Assembly: GCA_030695565.1 (NCBI GenBank)
Contig: JAUYRZ010000056.1
Span: 1 to 64,000 of the forward strand
Reading direction: 5' to 3'
DNA length: 64,000 nt
DNA from: Archangium sp.
GTDB lineage: Bacteria > Myxococcota > Myxococcia > Myxococcales > Myxococcaceae
A program made the translations under genes and the position numbers. Of this stretch, positions 8,235 to 16,457 are shown piece by piece. The notes beneath the pieces are model-generated. The model saw nothing but the letters and a program-made list of their open reading frames with translations. It was not told the origin of the DNA and searched no databases. Numbering within the stretch: position 1 is the first letter of the stretch; every line of letters begins with the position of its first letter.

Positions 8235-9367
8235 TCCGCGTGTCTCCGCGCGAACGAGATCAGCTGGCCCAGGCGCGACGACCGATCGCCGAGCTCGAGA
8301 TACGCCCGGTGCACCAGCCCCCCGCGCAACGATTGGCTGGGCAGGTAGACCTCCCGAAACGGAATCTCCACGGGGTCCCACCGGGTCTTCGAGACGTCGC
8401 GGCCCGGCGAGAGGTTGACCACCGCGAAGCGCTGCTCGATCGCCCAGCGAATCGCCTCGGCCACCGTGGTGGTCATGACGCTGTACTGCTTCCACGCGGG
8501 GTCGAAGCCCGAGAAATACAGATAGAGCTGATCATCGAGCGCGAAGGCCAGCCGGGTGGCCACCACCTGCCCGCCGATCTCGAGCTGAAAGACCCGTGCT
8601 TCGCCTGCCCCCGCCGCCGCGGCCATGCAGTCGCGCAAGAAGAGGCGCGAACGTTCGAGCGCGAAGACGTCTTTGTGATCGGTGGTGCCCGTCAACGTCG
8701 AGCGCGCGTTGTGCAGCCGGAAGAAGTGATCGAGCGCCTCGACCATCTCGTCGGGCCGGCTGCGCACCCTCAGCTCGAAGTGGTGGTTGTCGCGCTTGAG
8801 CGAGTTGTAACACTTGCGCAGCGACTCCTTGAGGTTGCGCCCGAGCTGAGCGCGCAGCGCATCCCAGGTGGGCGGCAGCTTGAGCACGAAGCAGGGCTGC
8901 TCGCTGCCCCAGTGCACGTTGCCCCGCGCCTCCAGCACGTTGGCCGCGCTCTCGCGGATGCCGTTGAAGAACACCAGGTCCCACATGCCGTCGTTGGCAT
9001 CGAGGTACTTGAGCAGCGCCTCCAGCACCACGGGCGCGTGCTCCGGAGCGCAGATGGGCGAGCTCAGCTCGGTGATGTTGGGGTCAGCCCCGATCATCCG
9101 CAGCATGCGCGTACGCACCGGGCCGATCGACGGGCGCTGCGAGAGCACCATGGGCGCGAGCCCGCGCAAGACGCCCGTCTCGTCACGCAGGGCGAGCAGC
9201 ATCAGCTCGTCTTTGATCAGCGCACGATCTTCAGCGAAGTGGCGCAGCCACAGGGAGGTCCACCTCGCCGACGAGAACGGCAGCCGGGGAAAGGTGGTGC
9301 GATCGAGCTGCTCCCATTCGGGGCGCAGCGCCTCCAGAGAGGCCACTCGCGAGACGGTGAGCTTCAC
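8231..9367 (-). CDS. CelD/BcsL-type GNAT acetyltransferase (FemAB-like), first of three
   Basis: A 378-residue protein with the GNAT fold of the CelD/BcsL (Acetyltransf_6) family. The recognisable central segment is LGRNLKESLRKCYNSL (about 190-205), followed by a beta-strand region VFQLEIGGQVVATRLAFAL and LYLYFSGFDPAWKQYS, the usual acyl-CoA-site region. The GTG at 9367 overlaps the upstream gene's stop (GTGA). Family members are found in polysaccharide and cellulose operons and in FemAB-like peptide or sugar acylation. It is co-operonic with an MBOAT and an SGNH protein, which suggests envelope polysaccharide or lipid modification. The long frame upstream of the GTG overlaps the neighbouring gene and is not coding. 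Confidence 0.82.
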   Translation of the reverse strand: MKLTVSRVASLEALRPEWEQLDRTTFPRLPFSSARWTSLWLRHFAEDRALIKDELMLLALRDETGVLRGLAPMVLSQRPSIGPVRTRMLRMIGADPNITELSSPICAPEHAPVVLEALLKYLDANDGMWDLVFFNGIRESAANVLEARGNVHWGSEQPCFVLKLPPTWDALRAQLGRNLKESLRKCYNSLKRDNHHFELRVRSRPDEMVEALDHFFRLHNARSTLTGTTDHKDVFALERSRLFLRDCMAAAAGAGEARVFQLEIGGQVVATRLAFALDDQLYLYFSGFDPAWKQYSVMTTTVAEAIRWAIEQRFAVVNLSPGRDVSKTRWDPVEIPFREVYLPSQSLRGGLVHRAYLELGDRSSRLGQLISFARRHAE

Positions 9368-10590
9368 GAGAAAGGGCTCCTCGCGGCCAGGGTGGCGGCG
9401 TTCTGTTCGGTGGCCCCCGCGGCGCGCGCAACCTCGAGCAGGGCAGACAACCGGGCCGAGTCGACGCGCGTCGGGGCTGCCGGCTTGCCCGCGGCCACCT
9501 TGTAGGGGTTCTTGCCCGCGGCTGCCGCCTGCGCGTTGCGAGGATCGACGCGGCGCCAGAAATCGCCGGCCACCGCGCGGAGGTGCCGCCGGCTGCCCAC
9601 CCTGAAGATCTGCACGCTGTGGGTCTCGATGGTCTTCGCGCCCCAACGCGCCTTGTAGTGACTGAAGTCGGGCAGCATGTCGAAGGCCACGCTCTTGCGA
9701 TCGATCGCGTCGGCGATGGTGACCCAGGTCATCAAGGTGCCGGGGGCGAGCGCTTCGTGCGTCTCCGCGTAGATCGTCTGCAGGTGGTAGGTGTGTCGGC
9801 CGTAGTGCACCCACACCGAGCCGGCCATCGGCACGCCGTCCAGACAGGCGATGCACGCCGCGGTCTCCACGGAAGGGTCGGCGATCGCCGCGCGATAGGT
9901 CTTCTCCCGCCGGCCCACGGTCGCCTCCACCCTTGCCTTCCAGCTGCGCTGTTCGATGTCCAGGAACACCTCGAAGAGCGCCGTGCAGCTGGCCGCGGTC
10001 TTCGCGGTGATCAACGACAGCCCGGGCGAGGACAGCAGCCCCTTGAGCTGCTTCTTCGTGCTGTGCCGCATGTTCTTCGAGAGCGAGGCCGCGTAGCTGG
10101 CGCTGTCGGTGAAGGGCAAGGCGAGCACGTTGTTCTGCCGATCGCCCAGGCGACGCAGCCAGTGCCGCGAACCCAGTTCGGCGGGCCCGGGGAAGAGGGG
10201 CGAGGTCTCGTCTTGTTGCACGAACTCGAGCAACTCCCACTCGTCACCGCGGTGAAGCAGCGCGCGCAGGAACGCCTGGGTCACCCGCTCGTCGTCTTCC
10301 GGAGCGGACACCACGCGCGGCCGTTCGACCTCGAGGGTGATGAGCGAGCTGAGCGTGTGGCCATCGGGTGAGACCTTGAGCGGCAGGTAGCCCTTGAGCG
10401 CGCTGCCTTCCCAGGCGGTCAGAATGTACGGCTTCGCGCCCCGCTCCAGGAAGTCGACGTCGTGGGCGAGGAAGTGCCGCAGCCAGGCGGGGCTCGAGAA
10501 GAGCGACGCGCGGTGGGAGGCGGCGTTGACCTTCTCCATCGCGGCGGGATCGAGCTGGGTCAGCTCCTGATGCACACGAACTTCGATCAC
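9364..10590 (-). CDS. CelD/BcsL-type GNAT acetyltransferase (FemAB-like), second of three
   Basis: A 408-residue protein with the same two-lobe GNAT architecture as its neighbours: N-terminal lobe (SSPAWLRHFLAHDVDF), then SLSKNMRHSTKKQLKGL at about 183-200, then the acyl-CoA lobe with CIACLDGVPMAGSVWVHYG and HTYHLQTIYAETHEALAPG. The last phrase (Glu-His-x3-Pro-Gly type) is typical of the family. The GTG at 10590 overlaps the previous gene's stop (GTGA). Identity to the first GNAT looks low, so these are diverged paralogues rather than a recent duplication. Its exact donor and acceptor are unknown; context points to envelope acylation. Confidence 0.82.
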   Translation of the reverse strand: MIEVRVHQELTQLDPAAMEKVNAASHRASLFSSPAWLRHFLAHDVDFLERGAKPYILTAWEGSALKGYLPLKVSPDGHTLSSLITLEVERPRVVSAPEDDERVTQAFLRALLHRGDEWELLEFVQQDETSPLFPGPAELGSRHWLRRLGDRQNNVLALPFTDSASYAASLSKNMRHSTKKQLKGLLSSPGLSLITAKTAASCTALFEVFLDIEQRSWKARVEATVGRREKTYRAAIADPSVETAACIACLDGVPMAGSVWVHYGRHTYHLQTIYAETHEALAPGTLMTWVTIADAIDRKSVAFDMLPDFSHYKARWGAKTIETHSVQIFRVGSRRHLRAVAGDFWRRVDPRNAQAAAAGKNPYKVAAGKPAAPTRVDSARLSALLEVARAAGATEQNAATLAARSPFS

Positions 10591-11813
10591 GGCGAAGCCT
10601 CACAGTGCGGTTCAGCCCGGGCAGAGCCCAGCACGTTGCGCAGCTCAGCCACATCGACGGGGTGGCTGTTCTTCCACGCAGCCAGCTCGCTGCTCACGCG
10701 CGCTCGAACGCTCGCTTCGGTCATCGGCGTCACCCGCTCTCCCCACCCTTCCAACGATTCATCGACCGGCTTGTCGAGGGCCCGCGACAGCGCCACGTCG
10801 CCGAGCTCCTTCTTGTAGTGCGAAGACTCCCAGTACCACCGGGTGCGCGACATGGTGTCGCCCGGCGGGGGCACTTCTTCGGCGGTGGTGCGAGGGTCGG
10901 CGCCGCTGAACTCCCACAGCTCGAAGTCCTTCGAACGTTCGGCGAGCAGCCGTTTGAAGCGCTCCACCTCGGGCCACAGCCCCGCTTCGTCCAGCAGCGC
11001 CAGGCTGCGCGCATGCGAAGGCGACCACAACACGATGAGCCGAATCTTCCGCTCGGTGCAGTAGCGCACCAATTCGTCGAAGTCGGCCAGATGGGTCTCC
11101 AGCCGCGAGGGCTGCGCGCAGACGTAGCTGTCGGCGTAGTCGCGTTCACTCCACACGAAGGCGCCCCGGGCCCCGCCCTGCTCCTCGATGCGCGCTTCCA
11201 TGGTGGCCGGCCGGCGGCGCCCCGTTTCGAAGAAGTAACTGGGGGTCTCCTGTTCCAGCATCGTGCGCCGGCTCAAGCGGAGCGTGTCGAGACTCAAGAG
11301 GGCGGAGGGCACGTCGTCCAGCCAATGGAAGAAATGGGCCTCTCGGCGAGGTGAGACCGCCAGCCGCGACTCGGTGAAGTCGGAGGTGAAGCGGCCGCTA
11401 CCGATGAAACTCAAATAGTCGGCCCCGAACACCACCACCTTCACCGGCGATTGGGCGTCGGCGTGCTGCAGGTAGCGCAAGGCCTCGTAAGGGCTGCCGT
11501 CGGAGAAAGCGGCGTTGGCGGGCCGGGTGGCCACGCCTGCCCAGGCCTTCGCTTCGGGGTCGAGGCCCACCTGCGCACGCGAGGTGCCCAGGATCACCGC
11601 GTCGGGCGCCAGCCGGGTGAGGTCGGCCGCGCGCACCATGCGTTCATGGCCTTTTTGCCGCGGCTTTTGCACGTTGAGGCCCGACCGCGAGGGCAACACC
11701 CGGTACAGCCCGAAAGGATCGACGCCAAGGCTGAACGCGCCCGTGGCCAACATGGCCACCGTGGGCAAGCCGAGCAGCAAAGACAGATACGTGAGCGGGC
11801 GTTCGGTGGTCAT
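10587..11813 (-). CDS. SGNH-like (AlgJ/AlgX/DltD-type) membrane-anchored O-acyl transfer protein
   Basis: A 408-residue protein with an N-terminal membrane anchor (about 6-32) and an extracytoplasmic SGNH-hydrolase-like domain. The nucleophile motif is LGTSRAQVGLD (Ser78 region), a FGADYL block III-like stretch follows, and WYWESSHYKKELGD near 325-338 supplies the Ser-His pair typical of AlgJ/AlgX-like proteins, which pass acetyl groups from an MBOAT partner to a polysaccharide. The ATG at 11813 starts 2 bases after the MBOAT stop. I assign it as the MBOAT's periplasmic partner; the acceptor is not evident. The extracytoplasmic position is inferred from the single N-terminal hydrophobic segment. 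Confidence 0.82.
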   Translation of the reverse strand: MTTERPLTYLSLLLGLPTVAMLATGAFSLGVDPFGLYRVLPSRSGLNVQKPRQKGHERMVRAADLTRLAPDAVILGTSRAQVGLDPEAKAWAGVATRPANAAFSDGSPYEALRYLQHADAQSPVKVVVFGADYLSFIGSGRFTSDFTESRLAVSPRREAHFFHWLDDVPSALLSLDTLRLSRRTMLEQETPSYFFETGRRRPATMEARIEEQGGARGAFVWSERDYADSYVCAQPSRLETHLADFDELVRYCTERKIRLIVLWSPSHARSLALLDEAGLWPEVERFKRLLAERSKDFELWEFSGADPRTTAEEVPPPGDTMSRTRWYWESSHYKKELGDVALSRALDKPVDESLEGWGERVTPMTEASVRARVSSELAAWKNSHPVDVAELRNVLGSARAEPHCEASP

Positions 11814-11815
11814 CT

Positions 11816-13291
11816 TCAGAACTGAAAGTAGAGGAACTCAGAGACGCGGTTGAGCAACAACAGAGACGTGGCCGTGAGCGCCGCAAGACCCAACGCCCAT
11901 CGCGGCGTGAAGGCCACTTGCCATTTCGGTGCCCCTTCGACGGGGGCGAGCAGCGGGTCTTTCGCGGCGAGCCACTGCTGGCTGTTGGGTGCCCAGCGGC
12001 ACCAGCCGTAGAGCACCAGCAGAAACCCGATCGACGCCCACTCCGCGCGCAACACCGAGAGCCCCAGGCCGCCCTGCCCCACCAGGCCCGCGAACACCCG
12101 GCCCGCACCGGCCAGCGAGTTGCTGCGGAAGAACACCCGGCTGGCCATGATCAAGACGAACGTCGTGGTCAGCCCGACCTCGAGCCGCCAGCGCTGTTTC
12201 GGGGGCGCGTTGTCTTTGGGCAGCCCCCAAGCGCCGCGCCAGAGGTGATTGACCACCAGGTAGAGCCCGTTGAGGCCGCCCCACAAGACGAAGCCCCAGC
12301 CTGCGCCGTGCCACAAACCACCGAGCACCATGGTGATGAAGAGGTTCAGGTAGCGGCGGAAGGGGCCGCCGCGATTTCCACCCAGCGGGATGTAGAGATA
12401 GTTCCGCAGGAAACGCGACAGCGTCATGTGCCAGCGCCGCCAGAACTCGATGATGTTGTGCGCGCGGTACGGCGAGTCGAAGTTGGCCGGCAGCTTCAGG
12501 TTGAACATGCGCGCGAGGCCAATCGCCATGTCGGAGTAGCCGGAGAAGTCGAAGTACAGCTGCACGGAGTACGCGACGGTGGCCAACCAGGCGGCGGCCA
12601 GGGTGGGCACCGGTGCACTGGCCGACACGTCGTAGACCCCACCCACATGCCCCGCCACGCTGTCGGCCAGGGCCACCTTTTTGAAGAGCCCGATGGCCAG
12701 CAGGGAAAAGCCCAGGGCGAGGTTGTCGGCGCGCGGCGTGCAGATGCGCGCGTCCATCTGCGCGAGGAGCTCGTCGTGTTGAATGATGGGGCCCGCGATC
12801 AGGTGCGGGAAGAAGGTCACGAAGACGCAGTACTCGAGAAACCCGTAAGGCCTGACGTGGCCCTTCGACGAGTCGACCACGTAGGCAATCTGCTCGAAGG
12901 TGAAGAACGAGATGCCCAGCGGCAACACGATGTGGCGCAGCGCGTAGGGCACGCCGGTCAGCGTGCTGACCGTGCTCAACGCGAAGTCGGTGTATTTGAA
13001 GTAGCCCAGCAGCAGCAGGTTGAAGGCGATCGCCACGGCCAGGAGCGCACGAGATGCGGGGCCCTTGCGACGCTGCGCATCACGGGTGAGGGCGCGCCCG
13101 AAGGCGAAGTTCACCAGCAGCGAAGGAATGAGCAGAAAGAGGTTGTGCCAGTCCCACCAGGCGTAGAAACCAATGCTCAACACGGTCAGCGCGGCCAACG
13201 CGCCCCGCAGGCCCGATCGACCCGAGGAGAACACCGCCAGCAGCGCCAGCGGGAGAAAGCCGAAGAGGAAGAGGTGAGAGTTGAAGAGCAC
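11816..13291 (-). CDS. MBOAT-family membrane O-acyltransferase (AlgI-like)
   Basis: A 491-residue polytopic membrane protein of the MBOAT/AlgI family. It starts with the family-typical MLFNSHLFLFGFLPLAL, has about ten to eleven hydrophobic segments, the conserved FWRRWHMTLSRFLRNYLYIP block, and the catalytic histidine in LGGLWHGAGWGFVLWG. AlgI-type proteins carry acetyl groups from cytoplasmic acetyl-CoA across the membrane to SGNH partners. It is the first gene of a five-gene operon running to 7467, with all following genes overlapping or separated by 2 bases. The GTG start at 13291 gives the canonical N-terminus. The promoter must lie in the 49-base divergent gap before the third GNAT. Confidence 0.93.
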   Translation of the reverse strand: MLFNSHLFLFGFLPLALLAVFSSGRSGLRGALAALTVLSIGFYAWWDWHNLFLLIPSLLVNFAFGRALTRDAQRRKGPASRALLAVAIAFNLLLLGYFKYTDFALSTVSTLTGVPYALRHIVLPLGISFFTFEQIAYVVDSSKGHVRPYGFLEYCVFVTFFPHLIAGPIIQHDELLAQMDARICTPRADNLALGFSLLAIGLFKKVALADSVAGHVGGVYDVSASAPVPTLAAAWLATVAYSVQLYFDFSGYSDMAIGLARMFNLKLPANFDSPYRAHNIIEFWRRWHMTLSRFLRNYLYIPLGGNRGGPFRRYLNLFITMVLGGLWHGAGWGFVLWGGLNGLYLVVNHLWRGAWGLPKDNAPPKQRWRLEVGLTTTFVLIMASRVFFRSNSLAGAGRVFAGLVGQGGLGLSVLRAEWASIGFLLVLYGWCRWAPNSQQWLAAKDPLLAPVEGAPKWQVAFTPRWALGLAALTATSLLLLNRVSEFLYFQF

Positions 13292-13340
13292 GGGAAGAAC
13301 TTCGATCTAGTGAGTCACCGAGGGGAGTGGTCAAGCGGCC

Positions 13341-14435
13341 ATGTTTGAGTACGCAGAAAGTCCCGCGCGGGATAGCTGGGTATTGCTCCGCAGTGGCGCC
13401 TCATTTCAACAGCTCAGTGGCGTGCTCAAGGGCACCACCGATCCCCTGGCCATCACCTACGTAGGGTCGACCGCGCACCAGGAGCAGTGCAGCGTCTTCT
13501 TCGCGGGCCCCTGGGAGCGCAAGCTGGGCGCCTCGCTCCGCCCCGACGTGCTGGTGGTGGCCGAACCGCTGCCGTTGCCGCGCAGTGACGTGCTCCGGTA
13601 CTCGCCTTTTCTCGACGCGGTGCTCGACGTGGAGCCCACGGTGGAGGCGCAGGTGAAGTCGGTGCGCTCGAAGGCCCATCGGCGCCGCCTGCGTAAGGTC
13701 TCGCGCGGCCGCGAGTGGGATTGGAAGGTCAGCTCGACGGCGGAGGCGATGGAGGCGTTCTACCGGGTGTTGCACCGGCCCTACGTCGAGGCCCGGTTCG
13801 GCGAGAAGCAGCTGATCGCCTCGTTGCCGGGGCTGCAGCAGCGCATGGCGCGCGGCGGTCACGTACTCACGGTGACGCACCGGGGCGAGCCGGTGTGCGG
13901 AGCGGCGCTGTTCGAGACGCCCGAGGGGCTCGACTACGACCGCAATGGGTTTCGCCTCGATTCATTGAAGTCGCCGGTGCTGCTCTCGGAGCGCACCGCG
14001 GCGCTCGAGCTGGCGATCTTTCAATTGGCGCGAGAGAAGTCGGCGAAGACGATCTTCCTGGGGTTCTGCCGGGCGCTGGTCGATGACGGGTTGTTCACCC
14101 ACAAGCGGCGGCTGGGCTGCCGGTTCGTTCCGGCGCGCGGCAGTGGGCGCAGTCAGCTGTGGGTTCGCCCGGCGCTGCGGCCGAAGTTCTTCTCGGTGTT
14201 CCCGCTGGTGATGGGGCCTTGCGGGGCGTTCGAGGTGCACGTGGGTCTGTCGAAAGAGGCGGCTCCGCTCACCCGCATTCAGTGGCGGGCGCGGCTGAAG
14301 AATTTTGCGATCCCTTCGGTGGAGCGGGTGGTGGTGTGGACTGATTTCCCGCAGGTCGCCTCACAACGGATCGAGTTCGAGGCTTCGCTTCGAGGCGCGC
14401 TGGGGAAACGCCCGGTGGAGTTTCGCGAGGTGTAG
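13341..14435 (+). CDS. CelD/BcsL-type GNAT acetyltransferase, third of three, divergent
   Basis: A 364-residue FemAB/CelD-like acyltransferase. Recognisable parts are the basic KSVRSKAHRRRLRKVSRG segment (about 120-135), the core EAMEAFYRVLHRPYVEARFG and the acyl-CoA lobe VLTVTHRGEPVCGAALFE and LDYDRNGFRLDSL. It diverges from the MBOAT operon across 49 bases and so may share its promoter region. Three GNATs flanking one MBOAT suggest several acylation steps on one product. A small membrane-protein gene follows 3 bases after its stop and is probably co-transcribed. The specific substrate is unknown. Confidence 0.8.
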   Translation: MFEYAESPARDSWVLLRSGASFQQLSGVLKGTTDPLAITYVGSTAHQEQCSVFFAGPWERKLGASLRPDVLVVAEPLPLPRSDVLRYSPFLDAVLDVEPTVEAQVKSVRSKAHRRRLRKVSRGREWDWKVSSTAEAMEAFYRVLHRPYVEARFGEKQLIASLPGLQQRMARGGHVLTVTHRGEPVCGAALFETPEGLDYDRNGFRLDSLKSPVLLSERTAALELAIFQLAREKSAKTIFLGFCRALVDDGLFTHKRRLGCRFVPARGSGRSQLWVRPALRPKFFSVFPLVMGPCGAFEVHVGLSKEAAPLTRIQWRARLKNFAIPSVERVVVWTDFPQVASQRIEFEASLRGALGKRPVEFREV

Positions 14436-14438
14436 TTC

Positions 14439-15005
14439 GTGGGGCGATCGCCCTATGGTCGTGGCTTGCTCTCGTTCACTTTGATCGTGCTGACCCAGAT
14501 TGGCAGCCCCGCAGGCGTTCACCTGCTCGACGACGCGCCGTTGCTGGCCCAGGTCGCGCCCCCGATGGTGCCCAGTGACGCGCAGGTCTCGGCGCAGCAG
14601 CTCCAGATCGACATCGACGCGCTCAGGAAACAGCGGCCCAGTCTGGGTGGTGGCATCGCGCTCGCCTCGACGGGTGGCGGGCTCGCGTTGCTCGGCGGCC
14701 TCTACCTCGTGGTCAGCGTGGCCATTCCCTTTGGCGGAGCGCTCAGCCCCCTGCTCATCCTCGGCATCATCGGCCTGGCCGTCGGGTTGCCGCTCGCGGG
14801 TATCGGCGTGTGGCTGCTCTTCACCCGGCTCGCCGATCGCCAACGCATCGACGACGAGATCAAGAGCCTGCGCCAGCAGCTGCAGCTCGTTCAACCGCGC
14901 GGGCCGTATCAACAGCAGCCGCGTCAGTACCAGCCGCCTTCGCAGGACATTCCGCCGCCGCAGGTCAGCGCGCCCGACGCCTCGATGTTGATTGCGCGAT
15001 TCTGA
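14439..15005 (+). CDS. Membrane protein with two central TM helices and Gln/Pro-rich tail
   Basis: A 188-residue protein. An N-terminal hydrophobic stretch (about 10-26) looks like a signal sequence; a QQLQIDIDALRKQRPS helix follows, then two strong transmembrane segments (about 71-92 and 95-128), a charged helix (LADRQRIDDEIKSLRQQLQ) and a Gln/Pro-rich C-terminus. The GTG at 14439 is 3 bases after the GNAT stop; it was chosen because the in-frame stop of that gene leaves no room upstream. I do not recognise the family. Such small two-helix proteins are common in myxobacterial genomes and are usually annotated as hypothetical. Confidence 0.65.
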   Translation: MGRSPYGRGLLSFTLIVLTQIGSPAGVHLLDDAPLLAQVAPPMVPSDAQVSAQQLQIDIDALRKQRPSLGGGIALASTGGGLALLGGLYLVVSVAIPFGGALSPLLILGIIGLAVGLPLAGIGVWLLFTRLADRQRIDDEIKSLRQQLQLVQPRGPYQQQPRQYQPPSQDIPPPQVSAPDASMLIARF

Positions 15006-15008
15006 AGT

Positions 15009-15028
15009 CCCCTCACCCCGACCCTCTC
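15009..15028. repeat. Truncated copy of the dispersed element overlapping a stop codon
   Basis: CCCCTCACCCCGACCCTCTC matches the right arm of the dispersed element exactly, but the GGGGAGAGG partner arm is missing. It sits between two convergent genes, and its last bases form part of the stop codon of the CBS gene at 15027. Confidence 0.75.
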
Positions 15029-15416
15029 AGCGGGCGAGCAGCTCACCCAGCACCCGCATGCCGTCGGTGGTAGTGAAGACGCCGACCACCTTGTCGTTCT
15101 CGAGCACCACCGCGCTGCCGAGCTTCTTCTCGGCCATCACGGTGGCGACCTCGACCAGCGGCGTGGTGGGCAACACCGTCCACGGGGCCTGGGTCATCGC
15201 GTCTTCCACCAGGATGCAGGAGGGATCGATCTCCGAGACCGAGCTGATCACCTGCACGTCGCGATCGCTCAAGAGCCCCACCAGCGCGTTGCCCTCGAGC
15301 ACCGGCAGGTGCCGAATGTGGTGCTTCTTCATCAGCCGGGCGGCATCGGCCAGGGTCAGGGAGGCGCCAATGGTGTGCACCGACCGCGTCATCGCGTCGC
15401 GAATGAGGAGCGTCAT
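15027..15416 (-). CDS. Two-CBS-domain protein
   Basis: A 129-residue protein consisting of a Bateman pair: CBS1 at about 5-60 (DAMTRSVHTIGASLTLADAA ... HLPVLEGNALVGLLSDRD) and CBS2 at about 70-127 (EDAMTQAPWTVLPTTPLVEV ... AVVLENDKVVGVFTTTDGMR). Such pairs bind adenosyl nucleotides such as AMP, ATP or SAM and regulate a partner. No effector domain is attached. The ATG at 15416 is preferred over the longer frame because GAGGAG lies 4 bases before it. It stands alone between convergent and tandem genes, so its partner is unknown. Its stop codon lies inside a truncated repeat. Confidence 0.9.
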   Translation of the reverse strand: MTLLIRDAMTRSVHTIGASLTLADAARLMKKHHIRHLPVLEGNALVGLLSDRDVQVISSVSEIDPSCILVEDAMTQAPWTVLPTTPLVEVATVMAEKKLGSAVVLENDKVVGVFTTTDGMRVLGELLAR

Positions 15417-15513
15417 GCAGCTCCTCAGAAGCAAGGAGAACGCCAGCGTGTCCCCTCGGTAACGAGGTCAGGGCAGGCGCAAGACCTGCGGCAGGCGCCC
15501 AGTCGGCGAAAAG

Positions 15514-16434
15514 TTAGCGGTTCTTGAGCTTGGCCATCGCGTTGCCGATGCGCTCGGCATAGCCCGGCGTGCGGAAGCGCGGGCTCTTCTGCATCCACTT
15601 GAGGAAGTCGCGCAGCTCGGTGGGGCGGCGGACCTCGGCGGCGCGCAACATCGCCCAGCACATGCCGTCTGATTCCCGGGCCACCGTGCGGCGGCGGTAC
15701 AAGATGTTGAAGAGCCCGTCGTCTTCGGAGAACTCGGCCAGCACCGCAGCGGCCACGTCGCGCACCCGGAAGTCGTCTGAATCGAGGGCGTGCGCCAGGC
15801 GGCCGGCGGTGTCTTCGTCGGGTTTGCCCAACGCGAGCAGCGCGGCCAGGGGCATGTACGCGGGGCGATCCCCGTCGTTGGGCGTGGGGTGCTCCACGAT
15901 GCTCAAGAGGCACTCGATCACGCCGGGCTCTTTGAGCTCTGCCAGCAGCGCGTCGACGTGCAGGAGCACCTGCGCATCGGGGTACCGCAGCGCCAGCAAC
16001 ACCACGGGCAACACGCCGTCGACGTGCTCGCGCAGCCAGGCCCGGCTGAGGTTGGGGTCGCGCGGCTGGCCGGTCTCCCACCAGGTCAGCTTCTCGATCG
16101 CTTCTTTGGCGAGCGGCTCACCCCCTTCGATCAACTGGGCGCGCAGCACGTCGGCGTCGAAGCCCGCATCGTCGGCCTCCCAGAAGGTCACCAGCTCGTC
16201 GAGGCGGCGTTTCCAGTCGGGGGGCGTGTGTTCGGTGAACCCTTCGGCCAGCTGCTCGCGCACCGAAGCGTCGAGATCGTTGGCGCCCAGCACCGGGGCG
16301 TCGAACTTGCGCTGCCGGGAGACCGTCTCGCCGTCGCTGGTGATGCGCAGCTCGACCACGCTGCCGACCAGGCGAATTTCCCACTGCCGGCCATCAGGGT
16401 GGGTGAAGCGTCGAAAGGGAGGTGGGCGCGCCAT
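15514..16434 (-). CDS. WGR-like plus HEAT-type repeat protein
   Basis: A 306-residue soluble protein. The N-terminus (about 10-65; WEIRLVGSVVELRITSDG, then a basic RQRKF) resembles the WGR fold seen in some DNA-damage and regulatory proteins. The rest is alpha-helical with HEAT-like repeats (ALLALGKPDEDTAGRLAHAL, DFRVRDVAAAVLAEF). It lies 23 bases downstream of the ketosynthase and could be read from the same transcript. Nothing in it suggests polyketide chemistry; HEAT proteins are scaffolds. The WGR assignment is by eye and moderate. The ATG at 16434 is the only good start. Confidence 0.78.
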   Translation of the reverse strand: MARPPPFRRFTHPDGRQWEIRLVGSVVELRITSDGETVSRQRKFDAPVLGANDLDASVREQLAEGFTEHTPPDWKRRLDELVTFWEADDAGFDADVLRAQLIEGGEPLAKEAIEKLTWWETGQPRDPNLSRAWLREHVDGVLPVVLLALRYPDAQVLLHVDALLAELKEPGVIECLLSIVEHPTPNDGDRPAYMPLAALLALGKPDEDTAGRLAHALDSDDFRVRDVAAAVLAEFSEDDGLFNILYRRRTVARESDGMCWAMLRAAEVRRPTELRDFLKWMQKSPRFRTPGYAERIGNAMAKLKNR

Positions 16435-16457
16435 GGCACGCTCCTACCACCTGCCGC

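Noticed and set aside
8231-10240. A single 669-codon protein on the minus strand
   Set aside because: Only the part from GTG 9367 onward has GNAT features; the upstream part is antisense-type low-complexity sequence overlapping the adjacent GNAT gene in another frame.
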